A stretch of DNA of 64,000 bases from Massilia solisilvae (lineage in GTDB: Bacteria; Pseudomonadota; Gammaproteobacteria; Burkholderiales; Burkholderiaceae_D): positions 124,001-188,000 of the forward strand of contig NZ_JANUGV010000007.1 of NCBI RefSeq assembly GCF_024753215.1, written 5' to 3'. A program made the position numbers and the translations under genes. Each line of letters opens with the position of its first letter. Within the stretch, counting starts at the first letter, position 1. Positions 36,369 to 45,298 of the stretch are shown one piece after another. The notes beneath the pieces were generated by a model. That model did no database searches. It had not been told where the DNA came from and was given only the letters and a program-made list of their open reading frames with translations.

Positions 36369-37850
36369 ATGAGTGCATCCCTTCCTGTCAATACAGGGCG
36401 CCGGGACGAAGTCGCGGCCGCCCTCAAGGCCCGCCTGCCGGCGCGCTGCGTGCTGTCCGACCCCGAAGATACCCGACCCTACGAGTGCGACGGCCTGGCG
36501 GCGTACCGCCAGTTGCCGATGGTCGTCACCCTGCCCGAGAACGAGGAGCAGGTGCTGGCAGTGCTGAACGCATGCCGCGAGCTGAGCGTGCCGATCGTGC
36601 CGCGCGGCGCGGGCACCGGCCTGTCCGGCGGCGCGCTGCCGATTGCCGAGGGCGTGGTGATCTCCACCGCGCGGCTGAACCGGATCGTGCGGGTGGACGC
36701 CCACGCGCGCACGGCCGTGGTGCAGCCCGGCGTGCGCAACCTGGCCATTTCGGACGCGGCCGCGCAGCATGGCCTGTACTACGCGCCGGACCCGTCCTCG
36801 CAGATCGCCTGCACCATCGGCGGCAACGTGGCCGAGAACTCGGGCGGGGTGCACTGCCTCAAGTACGGCCTCACGGTCCACAACGTGCTGCGCGTGCGCG
36901 TGGCCACCATCGACGGCGAGATCATTGAACTGGGCAGCGAAGCGCTGGACGCGCCGGGCCTGGACCTGCTGGCCGTGTTCATCGGCTCGGAAGGCATGCT
37001 CGGCATCGTGACCGAGGTGACGGTCAAGCTGGTGCCCAAGCCGGCCACGGCGCGCGTGATCATGGCTTCGTTCGACGACGTGGTCACCGGCGGCAATGCG
37101 GTGGCGCGCGTGATCGCAGCCGGCATCATCCCGGCCGGGCTGGAGATGATGGACCGCACCTCGGTGCGCATGGTCGAGCCGTTCGTGAAGGCGGGCTACG
37201 ATACCGAGGCCGCCGCGATCCTGCTGTGCGAGGCCGACGGCACCGAGCTCGAAGTGGCCGAGGAAATCGAGCGCATGTCCGAAGTGCTGCAGGCCGCGGG
37301 CGCGACCGCGATCTCGGTGTCGCAGAACGAGGCCGAGCGCATGCGCTTCTGGTCCGGCCGCAAGAACGCCTTCCCGGCCGCCGGCCGCATCTCGCCGGAC
37401 TACTACTGCATGGACGGCACCATCCCGCGCAAGAAGCTGGCCGAGGTGCTGACCGGGATCGAGCGCATGGAAACGACCTTCGGCCTGCGCTGCTCGAACG
37501 TGTTCCATGCCGGCGACGGCAACCTGCACCCCTTGATCCTGTTCGATGCCAACCAGCCCGGCGAATTCGAGCGCGCCGAGGCCTTCGGCGCGGCGATCCT
37601 GGCGCTGTGCGTGGAAGTGGGCGGCACCATCACCGGCGAACACGGCGTGGGCATGGAGAAGATCAACTCGATGTGCGTGCAGTTCCGGCGCGAAGAGCTT
37701 GACGCCTTCATCGAGGTCAAGCGCGCGTTCGACGAGCCGATGCTGCTCAACCCCGACAAGGCCATCCCCACCAAGCACCGTTGTGCCGAATTCGGCAAGA
37801 TGCACGTGAAGGGCGGGGTGCTGCCGTTCGCGGACCTGCCGCGCTTTTAA
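36369..37850 (+). CDS. glcD: Glycolate oxidase subunit GlcD, FAD-linked
   Basis: A 493-residue FAD-binding (PCMH-type) oxidoreductase that oxidises glycolate (or lactate) to the 2-oxoacid. The FAD loop PRGAGTGLSGGALP is at 78-90, and the C-terminal domain ends in VFHAGDGNLHPLILFD and GGTITGEHGVGMEK. First of glcD-glcE-glcF, with gaps of 13 and 3 bases. It passes electrons through the Fe-S subunit to the quinone pool at the membrane. Confidence 0.94.
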   Translation: MSASLPVNTGRRDEVAAALKARLPARCVLSDPEDTRPYECDGLAAYRQLPMVVTLPENEEQVLAVLNACRELSVPIVPRGAGTGLSGGALPIAEGVVISTARLNRIVRVDAHARTAVVQPGVRNLAISDAAAQHGLYYAPDPSSQIACTIGGNVAENSGGVHCLKYGLTVHNVLRVRVATIDGEIIELGSEALDAPGLDLLAVFIGSEGMLGIVTEVTVKLVPKPATARVIMASFDDVVTGGNAVARVIAAGIIPAGLEMMDRTSVRMVEPFVKAGYDTEAAAILLCEADGTELEVAEEIERMSEVLQAAGATAISVSQNEAERMRFWSGRKNAFPAAGRISPDYYCMDGTIPRKKLAEVLTGIERMETTFGLRCSNVFHAGDGNLHPLILFDANQPGEFERAEAFGAAILALCVEVGGTITGEHGVGMEKINSMCVQFRREELDAFIEVKRAFDEPMLLNPDKAIPTKHRCAEFGKMHVKGGVLPFADLPRF

Positions 37851-37863
37851 GTTGGAACACCAG

Positions 37864-38919
37864 ATGCAGGCGATTGAACAATTCAAGGAACAGGTGTGCG
37901 CCGCGGCCGCGAACAAGCGCGCCTTGCGTATCCGTGGTGGCGGCACCAAGGACTGGTACGGCCAGGCGCTGGATGGCGAGATCCTCGACACCCGCACCCA
38001 CACCGGCATCGTCGATTACGAGCCGACCGAACTGGTGATCACCGCGCGCTGCGGCACCCCGCTGGCCGAAATCGAGGCAGTGCTGGCCGAACGCAACCAG
38101 ATGCTCGCCTTCGAGCCGCCGCACTTCGGCGCGGGGGCCACCTTCGGCGGCGCCATCGCTGCCGGCCTGTCCGGGCCGCGCCGCGCCAACAGCGGCGCCG
38201 CGCGCGACTTCGTGCTGGGCGCGACCATCATGGACGGCAAGGGCGAGGTGCTGCGCTTCGGCGGGCAGGTGATGAAGAATGTGGCCGGCTACGACGTGTC
38301 GCGCCTGATGGCGGGCTCGCTCGGCACGCTCGGCCTGCTGCTCGACCTGTCGGTCAAGGTGCTGCCGCGCGCGTTTCGCGAAACCACGCTGCGCTTTGAC
38401 ATCAGCGAGATCGAGGCCCTGCGCAAGCTGAACGAGTGGGGCGGCCAGCCGCTGCCGATCTCCGCCAGCTGCTGGACGGGCGGCGAGCTGACGCTGCGCC
38501 TGTCCGGCGCCCAGGCGGCGGTGGACGCGGCGGTGAAGTCGCTGGGCGGCCAGGTGGTCGAGGACGCCGATCCGTTCTGGGCGTCGCTGCGCGAGCAGCA
38601 GCACGCATTCTTTGCGGGGGAGACCGCGTTGTGGCGCCTGTCTGTGCCGTCCACCACCGGCGCGATCGTGCTGGGCGGAGCGCAGCTGATCGAATGGGGC
38701 GGCGCCCAGCGCTGGCTGCGCGCGGATTCGGACGAGGCAAGCGCGCAGGCGATCCGCGCGACCGCCGCGGCCTGCGGCGGCCATGCCACGCTGTTCCGCG
38801 GCGGCGACAAGCGTGTTGGCGTATTCCAGCCGCTGGCGCCGGCCGTGGCGAAGATCCACGCGCGCCTGAAAGCGGCATTCGACCCGGCGCATATCTTCAA
38901 TCCGGGACGGATGTACTGA
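37864..38919 (+). CDS. glcE: Glycolate oxidase subunit GlcE
   Basis: 351 residues (from ATG 37864) with a second FAD-binding PCMH domain: RIRGGGTKDWYG near the N-terminus, then AGLSGPRRANSGAARDFVLG and GGQVMKNVAGYDVSRLMAGS. The C-terminus ends FNPGRMY, shared with GlcD-type oxidases. A TTG four codons upstream is possible, but the ATG is better placed. It is an essential partner of GlcD and GlcF in the glycolate oxidase complex. Confidence 0.93.
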   Translation: MQAIEQFKEQVCAAAANKRALRIRGGGTKDWYGQALDGEILDTRTHTGIVDYEPTELVITARCGTPLAEIEAVLAERNQMLAFEPPHFGAGATFGGAIAAGLSGPRRANSGAARDFVLGATIMDGKGEVLRFGGQVMKNVAGYDVSRLMAGSLGTLGLLLDLSVKVLPRAFRETTLRFDISEIEALRKLNEWGGQPLPISASCWTGGELTLRLSGAQAAVDAAVKSLGGQVVEDADPFWASLREQQHAFFAGETALWRLSVPSTTGAIVLGGAQLIEWGGAQRWLRADSDEASAQAIRATAAACGGHATLFRGGDKRVGVFQPLAPAVAKIHARLKAAFDPAHIFNPGRMY

Positions 38920-38922
38920 ACC

Positions 38923-40146
38923 ATGCAAACCAATCTGGCTGACTTCATCAAGGGCACGCGCGAAGGCGACGAGGCCGAATCGATCCTGCGCGCCTGCGTG
39001 CACTGCGGCTTTTGCACCGCCACCTGCCCGACCTACCAGCTGCTGGGCGACGAACTCGATGGTCCGCGTGGGCGCATCTACCTGATCAAGCAGGTGCTCG
39101 AAGGTGCCGAGCCCACGCACAAGACCATGCTGCACCTGGACCGCTGCCTCACCTGCCGCAACTGCGAGACGACCTGCCCATCGGGCGTGCGCTACGGCCG
39201 GCTGGTGGACATCGGCCGCAAGGTGGTCGAAGCGCGCGTGGCGCGTCCGCTAGGCGAGCGTATCAAGCGCAACGCGCTCAAGGAAGCGCTGCCGCGCGCG
39301 GGCCTGTTCAAGGCCGCGTTCAAGGCAGGGCAGGCGGTGCGCCCGCTGCTGTCGGAAAACCTGCAGGACAAGCTGCAGCCGGCGCGCCCCAGCGGCCAAT
39401 GGCCACGCCGCGAGCACGCGCGCAAGATGCTGGTGCTGGACGGTTGCGTGCAGCCGGCGATGGCGCCCAACATCAACGCGGCCACTGCCCGCGTGCTCGA
39501 TGCGCTCGGTGTGCAGCTGATCGTTGCGCCCAAGGCGGGCTGCTGCGGCGCGGTGCGCTACCACATGAACGACCAGGAGGGCGGCCTTGACGACATGCGC
39601 CGCAACATCGACGCCTGGTGGCCGTACGTGGACAAGGTGGAGGCCATCGTGATGACCGCCTCCGGCTGCGGTGTGACGGTCAAGGAGTACGGCCACCTGC
39701 TCGCGCATGACAGCGTGTATGCCGCGAAGGCCAAGCGCATTTCGGAGATGACCCTCGACCTGTCCGAGATCATGCCGCAGTTCGAAGCGGAACTGGCAGC
39801 ACGGATGAACGGCAGGATCGGCAAGCGCGTGGCCTACCACCCGCCCTGCACGCTGCAGCATGGCCAGCAGATCCGCGGCAAAGTCGAGGGCGTGCTGCGC
39901 GCCGTCGGCGTGGACGTGGTGCTGTGCGCGGAGAGCCACCTGTGCTGCGGCTCGGCCGGCACCTACTCGATGCTGCATCCGGAGATCGCCCACCAGCTGC
40001 GCGATCGCAAGCTCGCCAACCTGGAAGCGACCGGCGCCGACGAAATCGTTTCGGCCAACATCGGCTGCCTGACGCATCTCCAGTCAGGCACGGATACGCC
40101 GGTCACGCACTGGATCGAGTTCGTGGACCGGGCATTGCAGTTGTAA
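38923..40146 (+). CDS. glcF: Glycolate oxidase iron-sulfur subunit GlcF
   Basis: 407 residues. Two ferredoxin-like clusters bind [4Fe-4S]: C25, C28, C31, C35 and C75, C78, C81, C85. They are followed by two CCG domains (KAGCCGAVRYH; SHLCCGSAGTYS). It carries electrons from GlcD/GlcE to the membrane. The start lies three bases after the glcE stop. Confidence 0.95.
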   Translation: MQTNLADFIKGTREGDEAESILRACVHCGFCTATCPTYQLLGDELDGPRGRIYLIKQVLEGAEPTHKTMLHLDRCLTCRNCETTCPSGVRYGRLVDIGRKVVEARVARPLGERIKRNALKEALPRAGLFKAAFKAGQAVRPLLSENLQDKLQPARPSGQWPRREHARKMLVLDGCVQPAMAPNINAATARVLDALGVQLIVAPKAGCCGAVRYHMNDQEGGLDDMRRNIDAWWPYVDKVEAIVMTASGCGVTVKEYGHLLAHDSVYAAKAKRISEMTLDLSEIMPQFEAELAARMNGRIGKRVAYHPPCTLQHGQQIRGKVEGVLRAVGVDVVLCAESHLCCGSAGTYSMLHPEIAHQLRDRKLANLEATGADEIVSANIGCLTHLQSGTDTPVTHWIEFVDRALQL

Positions 40147-40263
40147 GCATTTGCCAGCGATGTAACGCTTTGTAAAGCCCGTCAACAGGCCGAGGTGGCG
40201 CCCCGTTTCTGGCTCAGTGACACAGCAAATGTGCACGACACCCAAACCAAACGAGGAGCCACC

Positions 40264-40680
40264 ATGAACAAAGTTATCGCTACCCTGATCGCCGGTCTGT
40301 TTGCAACTGCTGCCTTCGCGCAGAACCCGGCTCCGACCACCGCGCCGGCTGCCGCCGTCAAGGCCGAAGCAAAGCATGACAAGACCGTCGCGAAGGCTGA
40401 CGCCAAGGAAGCAGCAACCGTGGCCAAGGCCGATACCAAGGAAGCGAAAGACGTGGCCAAGGCCCAGGCCAAAGAGACCAAGGCTGCCGTGAAGACCACT
40501 GCCAAGGAATCGAAGGAAGCCGCCAAGACCGACGCCAAGGAAACCAAGGCCGACGCCAAGGAAGCCAAGAAGGACGTGGTGACCGCCAAGGCCGAGACCA
40601 AGCACGCCACCAAGGCAGCCAAGGCCGAGAAGAAAGCCGAAGCCAAGGAAGCCAAGGCCGAAGCAGCTCCGGCCAAGTAA
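40264..40680 (+). CDS. Lys/Ala-rich exported repetitive protein
   Basis: 138 residues. A signal peptide (KVIATLIAGLFATAAFAQ) is followed by a low-complexity region of Lys, Ala, Glu and Thr in loose heptad-like units (KADAKEA, KAETKHA, KAEKKAEAK). It resembles histone H1-like/AlgP tails in composition, but the signal peptide argues for the periplasm. Good Shine-Dalgarno (GAGGAGCC). It ends at a strong terminator, so it is monocistronic. Function unknown. Confidence 0.75.
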   Translation: MNKVIATLIAGLFATAAFAQNPAPTTAPAAAVKAEAKHDKTVAKADAKEAATVAKADTKEAKDVAKAQAKETKAAVKTTAKESKEAAKTDAKETKADAKEAKKDVVTAKAETKHATKAAKAEKKAEAKEAKAEAAPAK

Positions 40681-40700
40681 GCAGCTCCCCATCTCCTGGT

Positions 40701-40725
40701 AAAGCCCGCCGCGCGCGGGCTTTTT
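40701..40725 (+). terminator. Terminator of the Lys/Ala-rich protein gene
   Basis: AAAGCCCGC pairs with GCGGGCTTT around a CGCGC loop, with TTTTT at 40721-40725. Confidence 0.85.
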
Positions 40726-40751
40726 CCGTTGGCGCGCTGGCAAGCGCGCCG

Positions 40752-40806
40752 GTAGGGGGGCAGCTCGCTCAGCTGGGCATTGCCCAGTTTCGCCCCACGC
40801 GTCCAA
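40752..40806. repeat. Divergent family B repeat with expanded centre
   Basis: Outer arms GTAGGGGGGCAG and CGCCCCACGCGTCCAAC match family B. The centre is longer than in other copies, holding a second small hairpin (CTGGGCA-TTGCCCAG). The rest of the 318-base gap to the next gene (40681-40998) holds a hairpin GGCGCGC...GCGCGCC and no gene that I can support. Confidence 0.6.
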
Positions 40807-40998
40807 CCGGCGGTGACTCGGCTTGACCGCATTGAATTTCCAAAGTTCAATCACCAGCCCCGACGCTTGATACGCGCAGGTTCGCGCTCCAGTACTTTGC
40901 AAAACGCAGGAACAAGTGCAATTTGCTGAGCTATATTTTCGCCATCCCAATCCGGGATGCATCTCCCATTCCGCTTTGCAACGAAAAGAGGGAACACC

Positions 40999-41400
40999 AT
41001 GCGCAAGAGTGTTGTTGCTGTTGTGGCCGCACTGGCGGCCAACGCTGCCCTTGCTCAGAGCAGCGCCGACCTGGTGCATTTGAGCGCCAAGGATGTGCCA
41101 GTGGAAAACGGCAAACAGCTCGACATGAGTTTCGAGGAAATCCGGCGCGCGCCCGACAATTCACTGGTCGAGGTGACCTATCCGATCACGGCGCGGCCAT
41201 CGTCGATGTTCATTCTCAAGGGCTTGTGTAGCATCGCGGAAAGTCGCGGCAAGCAGTACTTCCGCGCCGTGCTGCTCTCGAAAAAGCCGCTGCGCTACGG
41301 CGTCACGTTCCCGGAAGACGCCGGCCAACCCGACGGCCGGCCCGTCAGCGTGACGGAGAAGGTGTTCTCAGTGGCCGAGTGCGCGCTGCTCAATTTCTAG
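40999..41400 (+). CDS. Hypothetical exported protein
   Basis: 133 residues with a signal peptide (RKSVVAVVAALAANAALAQ). The mature part has mixed strands (LVEVTYPITARPSSMFILKG, KQYFRAVLLSKKPLRYGVTF) and two cysteines (GLCSIAE, AECALL) that could form a disulfide. The ATG at 40999 follows AAGAGGGAACACC. The stop TAG overlaps the stop of the convergent glutathione peroxidase gene in the palindrome CTAG. Family not recognised. Confidence 0.7.
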   Translation: MRKSVVAVVAALAANAALAQSSADLVHLSAKDVPVENGKQLDMSFEEIRRAPDNSLVEVTYPITARPSSMFILKGLCSIAESRGKQYFRAVLLSKKPLRYGVTFPEDAGQPDGRPVSVTEKVFSVAECALLNF

Positions 41401-41882
41401 GATTTGCCGAGCAGCGCTTCGATATCGCCCACGAGTTCTTCGGGCTTGGTCTGCGGCGCATAGCGCTTGACCACGCTGCCGTCCTTGTTGATGAGGAACT
41501 TGGTGAAGTTCCACTTGATGCCTTCCGTGCCGAGCACCCCCGGCGCCTGCTGCTTCAGGTACTTGAACAGCGGGTGCGCCGTGTCCCCGTTCACATCGAC
41601 CTTGGCGAACAGCGGAAAGCTCACCTGGTACTGCTGCTGGCAGAACGCGCGGATTTCGGCCTCGGTGCCCGGCTCCTGCTTGCCGAACTGATTGCAGGGA
41701 AACCCGAGCACCACCAGCCCGCGATCCTTGAATTGGCGGTACAGCTTTTCCAGCCCCTCGTACTGCGGCGTGAACCCGCACTCGCTTGCGGTATTCACGA
41801 TGAGCAGTACCTTGCCGCGCCAGCGCGACAGGTCGGTTGGCGTGCCATCGAGGGCATTGGCCTGGAAGTCGAAGGTGTTCAT
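41397..41882 (-). CDS. Glutathione peroxidase family protein (Cys type)
   Basis: A 161-residue thiol peroxidase reducing H2O2 and organic hydroperoxides. Catalytic residues are Cys35 (TASECGFTPQYEGL), Gln65-type site in FPCNQFGKQEPG, and Trp124-Asn125 (KWNFTKFL). Bacterial members of this family usually use thioredoxin rather than glutathione. It is cytoplasmic, as no signal is present. It is a BtuE/Gpx homolog; a regulatory link to oxyR elsewhere in the window is possible but not shown. Confidence 0.94.
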   Translation of the reverse strand: MNTFDFQANALDGTPTDLSRWRGKVLLIVNTASECGFTPQYEGLEKLYRQFKDRGLVVLGFPCNQFGKQEPGTEAEIRAFCQQQYQVSFPLFAKVDVNGDTAHPLFKYLKQQAPGVLGTEGIKWNFTKFLINKDGSVVKRYAPQTKPEELVGDIEALLGKS

Positions 41883-42003
41883 GACTTAACTATACCAAGC
41901 TTCGCTGCCGGCCGCGCGCGGCGCACACACGACCCCAGTCGCCCGCGCTGGCGCGGCGGCCGTGGTAGCATGCAGCCCGTTTCAACAACAGAGAGTGCCG
42001 ACC

Positions 42004-42318
42004 GTGAGTTCCGTGTTCCGGCTTTGGTCGCAGGACGACGAGACCGAGCCCGCCATCGTATTCGAAGACAGCGCCAGCCCCGGCTTCGTGCCGCTGTGGG
42101 AGGCCGCCGGAGTGTACGACGCGCTCTACAACAGTGACGGCAAACAGGCGCGCGACGTCTCGCGCGCGATTGCCTACGGCGTGGACCGCATCAGCGATGA
42201 CGTCTCGCTCGCCGCGCTCGTTCCATCCAGCCTGTCGCTGGGCGAGGCGATCCGCTTTCTCGAGAACGTGCACAAGGCCTGCGTCACGCACGCGTCGGCG
42301 CGGGTAGCTTCCGCTTAA
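42004..42318 (+). CDS. Hypothetical small soluble protein
   Basis: 104 residues from GTG 42004, preceded by AGAGAG. It has no signal peptide. The composition is ordinary and acidic (FRLWSQDDETEPAIVFEDSA; LSLGEAIRFLENVHKACVTH). Its stop overlaps the end of the convergent pilU gene by four bases. I do not recognise a family. An upstream ATG at 41968 or a GTG at 41962 would add a doubtful N-terminus. Confidence 0.6.
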   Translation: MSSVFRLWSQDDETEPAIVFEDSASPGFVPLWEAAGVYDALYNSDGKQARDVSRAIAYGVDRISDDVSLAALVPSSLSLGEAIRFLENVHKACVTHASARVASA

Positions 42319-43451
42319 ACGATCCCCAGGCCCTCGGTCCCGGCCGAGAAGTCCTTGTTCTTCGCGTGCTTGGAGTTGAGCTTGATGTTCAGGCGCAGGT
42401 CGTTCACCGAATCGGCGTTGCGCAGCGCGTCCTCGTAGGTGATCTTATCTGCCTCGTACAGGTCGAACAGCGCCTGGTCGAAGGTCTGCATGCCCAGCTC
42501 GCGCGACTTCTTCATGATCTCCTTGATCTCGTGAACTTCGCCCTTGAAGATCAGGTCCGAGATCAGCGGCGAGTTGAGCAGGATTTCGATCGCCACCACG
42601 CGGCCCTTGGCTTCCTTGCGCGGAATCAGGCGCTGCGAGATCAGGCCCTTCAGGTTGAGCGACAGGTCCATCAAGAGCTGCTGACGGCGCTCTTCCGGGA
42701 AGAAGTTGATGATGCGGTCCAGCGCCTGGTTGGCGCTGTTGGCGTGCAGCGTGGCCAGGCACAGGTGGCCGGTTTCGGCGAACGCGATCGCGTGCTCCAT
42801 GGTCTCGCGGTCGCGGATCTCGCCGATCTGGATCACGTCCGGCGCCTGCCGCAGCGAGTTCTTCAGCGCCGCTTCGAAGCTCTCGGTGTCCACGCCCACT
42901 TCGCGCTGCGTGATCACGCAGTTGCGGTGCGGGTGGACGAATTCGACCGGGTCCTCGATGGTGAGGATGTGGCCGTAGCTGTTCTCGTTGCGGTAGCCGA
43001 CCATTGCCGCCAGCGTGGTCGATTTACCCGAGCCGGTCGCGCCGACCATGATCACCAGCCCGCGCTTGGTCATGACGACTTCCTTGAGCACCTCCGGCAG
43101 TTCCAGGTCCTCGAACTTCGGGATCGTGGTCGTGATCACCCGCAGCACCATGCCCACCGCGCCCATCTGCTGGAATGCCGACACGCGAAAGCGCCCCAGG
43201 TCGCCAGGACTGATCGCGAAGTTGGCCTCGCGCGAGAGCTCGAAGCTGGCGGCCTGCTTGTCGTTCATGATGGCGCGCGCCAGGTCGGCCGTGTGATTCG
43301 ACGTGAGCGCCTGGCTCGACACGGGCGTCATCTTGCCGTCGATTTTTATCGCGGGCGGGAAACCCGCGGTGATGAACAGGTCCGAGCCACCCTTGCTGAC
43401 CATCAGGCGCAGCAGGTCGAACATGAATTTTGAAGCCTGATCGCGTTCCAT
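42315..43451 (-). CDS. pilU: Type IV pilus retraction ATPase, PilU type
   Basis: 378 residues. Accessory retraction ATPase of the type IV pilus, acting with PilT at the inner membrane. Walker A GATGSGKS is at 137-144, with an Asp box (ILTIEDPVEFVH), Walker B (IQIGEIRDRETM) and His box (LATLHANSANQ). The C-terminus (ISDLIFKGEVHEIKEIMKKS) is PilU-like and lacks the AIRNLIRE of PilT. It follows pilT by 15 bases on the same strand. Confidence 0.92.
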   Translation of the reverse strand: MERDQASKFMFDLLRLMVSKGGSDLFITAGFPPAIKIDGKMTPVSSQALTSNHTADLARAIMNDKQAASFELSREANFAISPGDLGRFRVSAFQQMGAVGMVLRVITTTIPKFEDLELPEVLKEVVMTKRGLVIMVGATGSGKSTTLAAMVGYRNENSYGHILTIEDPVEFVHPHRNCVITQREVGVDTESFEAALKNSLRQAPDVIQIGEIRDRETMEHAIAFAETGHLCLATLHANSANQALDRIINFFPEERRQQLLMDLSLNLKGLISQRLIPRKEAKGRVVAIEILLNSPLISDLIFKGEVHEIKEIMKKSRELGMQTFDQALFDLYEADKITYEDALRNADSVNDLRLNIKLNSKHAKNKDFSAGTEGLGIV

Positions 43452-43466
43452 CGTGTGCTGTCCTTG

Positions 43467-44510
43467 TTAGCCGGGGAAGTTTTCCGGAATCTTGGCGGCC
43501 GAGCGTGCCGCTTGCGCCGAAATCACGTTGCGTCGTGCGAGGTCGGTCAGGTTCTGGTCGAGCGTCTGCATGCCCACGTTGCTGCCGGTCTGGATCGCCG
43601 AGTACATCTGCGCGATCTTCGCCTCGCGGATCAGGTTGCGGATCGCCGGCGTGCCGATCATGATCTCGTGCGCCGCCACGCGGCCCGAGCCGTCCTTGGT
43701 CTTGAGCAGGGTCTGCGAGATCACGGCCTGCAGCGATTCGGACAGCATCGCGCGCACCATCTCCTTTTCCTCGGCCGGGAACACGTCCACGATACGGTCG
43801 ATGGTCTTGGCCGCCGACGAGGTGTGCAGCGTGCCGAACACCAGGTGGCCGGTCTCCGCCGCCGACAGCGCCAGGCGGATCGTCTCCAGGTCGCGCAGCT
43901 CGCCCACCAGGATGCAGTCCGGGTCTTCGCGCAGCGCCGAGCGCAGCGCGTTGTTGAAGGACAGCGTGTGCGGGCCGACTTCGCGCTGGTTGATCAGGCA
44001 GCGCTTCGATTCGTGCACGAATTCGATCGGGTCCTCGATCGTGAGGATGTGGCCGTACTCGTTTTCGTTCAGGTGGTTGACCATCGCCGCCAGCGTGGTC
44101 GATTTGCCCGAACCGGTCGGGCCGGTGACCAGCACCAGGCCGCGCGGCTTGAGCGCGAGGTCGGCAAAAATCTTTGGCGCGTTCAGCTCTTCCAGCGACA
44201 GGATCTTGGACGGAATCGTACGCAGCACCGCGGCTGCGCCACGGCCCTGGTTGAAGGCGTTCACGCGAAAGCGCGCCAGGCCCGGGATCTCGAACGAGAA
44301 GTCGGCCTCGAGCACCTCTTCGTAGTGCTTGCGCTGGCCGTCGTTCATGATGTCATAGATCATGCCGTGGACCTCTTTGTGGTCCATCGCCGGCAGGTTA
44401 ATCCGGCGCACGTCGCCGTGCACGCGGATCATCGGTGGCAGGCCGGCCGACAGGTGCAGGTCCGAAGCTTTGTTCTTGACCGAGAAGGCGAGTAGTTCTG
44501 CGATGTCCAT
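43467..44510 (-). CDS. pilT: Type IV pilus twitching motility ATPase PilT
   Basis: A 347-residue hexameric retraction motor. Walker A GPTGSGKST is at 130-138, with LTIEDPIEFVHES, Walker B ILVGELRDLETI, and the PilT hallmark AIRNLIREAK with QMYSAIQTG near the C-terminus. First gene of pilT-pilU. Divergent from yggS-proC, an arrangement common in beta- and gammaproteobacteria. Confidence 0.96.
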   Translation of the reverse strand: MDIAELLAFSVKNKASDLHLSAGLPPMIRVHGDVRRINLPAMDHKEVHGMIYDIMNDGQRKHYEEVLEADFSFEIPGLARFRVNAFNQGRGAAAVLRTIPSKILSLEELNAPKIFADLALKPRGLVLVTGPTGSGKSTTLAAMVNHLNENEYGHILTIEDPIEFVHESKRCLINQREVGPHTLSFNNALRSALREDPDCILVGELRDLETIRLALSAAETGHLVFGTLHTSSAAKTIDRIVDVFPAEEKEMVRAMLSESLQAVISQTLLKTKDGSGRVAAHEIMIGTPAIRNLIREAKIAQMYSAIQTGSNVGMQTLDQNLTDLARRNVISAQAARSAAKIPENFPG

Positions 44511-44511
44511 T

Positions 44512-44517
44512 TATAAT
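44512..44517 (+). promoter_or_regulatory. Possible yggS-proC -10 element
   Basis: TATAAT at 44512-44517, about 70 bases before the yggS start and adjacent to the divergent pilT start. No good -35 was found at normal spacing. Confidence 0.3.
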
Positions 44518-44584
44518 CCCTGTGCCGTTGGTGCGCCCTTGCGAGTCGCGCGTCAAACCCGAATATTGCCCCGTGTTAATGAAT

Positions 44585-45298
44585 ATGTCCACAATCAGCA
44601 GCAAGCTCCATAACGTTGGCGCCACAATCAAAGCTGCCGCGCAGGCCGCGGGGCGTGCGCCCGACAGCGTGCGCTTGCTGGCCGTCTCCAAGACCTTCGG
44701 GCCCGAGGCGGTGCTCGAAGCGATGAAGGCAGGGCAGCGCGCATTCGGCGAGAACTACCTGCAGGAGGCGCTGGACAAGATCGAGGCCGTGGCGCAGGCG
44801 GCGCCCGGGGTGGCGCTGGAGTGGCACTTCATCGGCCCGATCCAGAGCAACAAGACGCGGCCCATCGCCACCCATTTCGCATGGGTGCATACGGTGGAGC
44901 GCCTGAAGATCGCGCAGCGGCTGTCCGAACAGCGGCCGGCCGGGATGGGGCCGCTCAACATCTGCCTGCAGGTCAATATCAGCGGCGAAGAGACCAAGAG
45001 CGGCGTGACCGAGGCCGACTTGCCCGCACTGGCTCGGCAGGTGGCGGGCCTGCCAAATTTGCGACTGCGCGGGCTGATGGCGATCCCGGAACCGGAAGAA
45101 GACCCGGACAAACAGCACGCCCCGTTCCGGCGCATGCGCGAGCTGCTCGAACAGCTGCGCGGCGAAGGACTCGAACTGGATACGCTGTCGATGGGCATGT
45201 CGGGCGACATGGCCGCGGCGGTGGCCGAAGGCGCGACCATCGTTCGCGTCGGCAGCGCGATTTTCGGCGCGCGCAACTACAACAAGGTGAAGGAATGA
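44585..45298 (+). CDS. yggS: YggS family pyridoxal phosphate homeostasis protein
   Basis: A 237-residue PLP-binding TIM-barrel protein that buffers pyridoxal phosphate. The PLP lysine is in LLAVSKTFG; further motifs are FGENYLQEALDK, WHFIGPIQSNKTR and LSMGMSGDMAAAVAEGATIVRVGSAIFG. ATG at 44585 or 44579 are both possible; MSTISSKL is the more usual form. Its TGA overlaps the proC ATG. Confidence 0.94.
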   Translation: MSTISSKLHNVGATIKAAAQAAGRAPDSVRLLAVSKTFGPEAVLEAMKAGQRAFGENYLQEALDKIEAVAQAAPGVALEWHFIGPIQSNKTRPIATHFAWVHTVERLKIAQRLSEQRPAGMGPLNICLQVNISGEETKSGVTEADLPALARQVAGLPNLRLRGLMAIPEPEEDPDKQHAPFRRMRELLEQLRGEGLELDTLSMGMSGDMAAAVAEGATIVRVGSAIFGARNYNKVKE

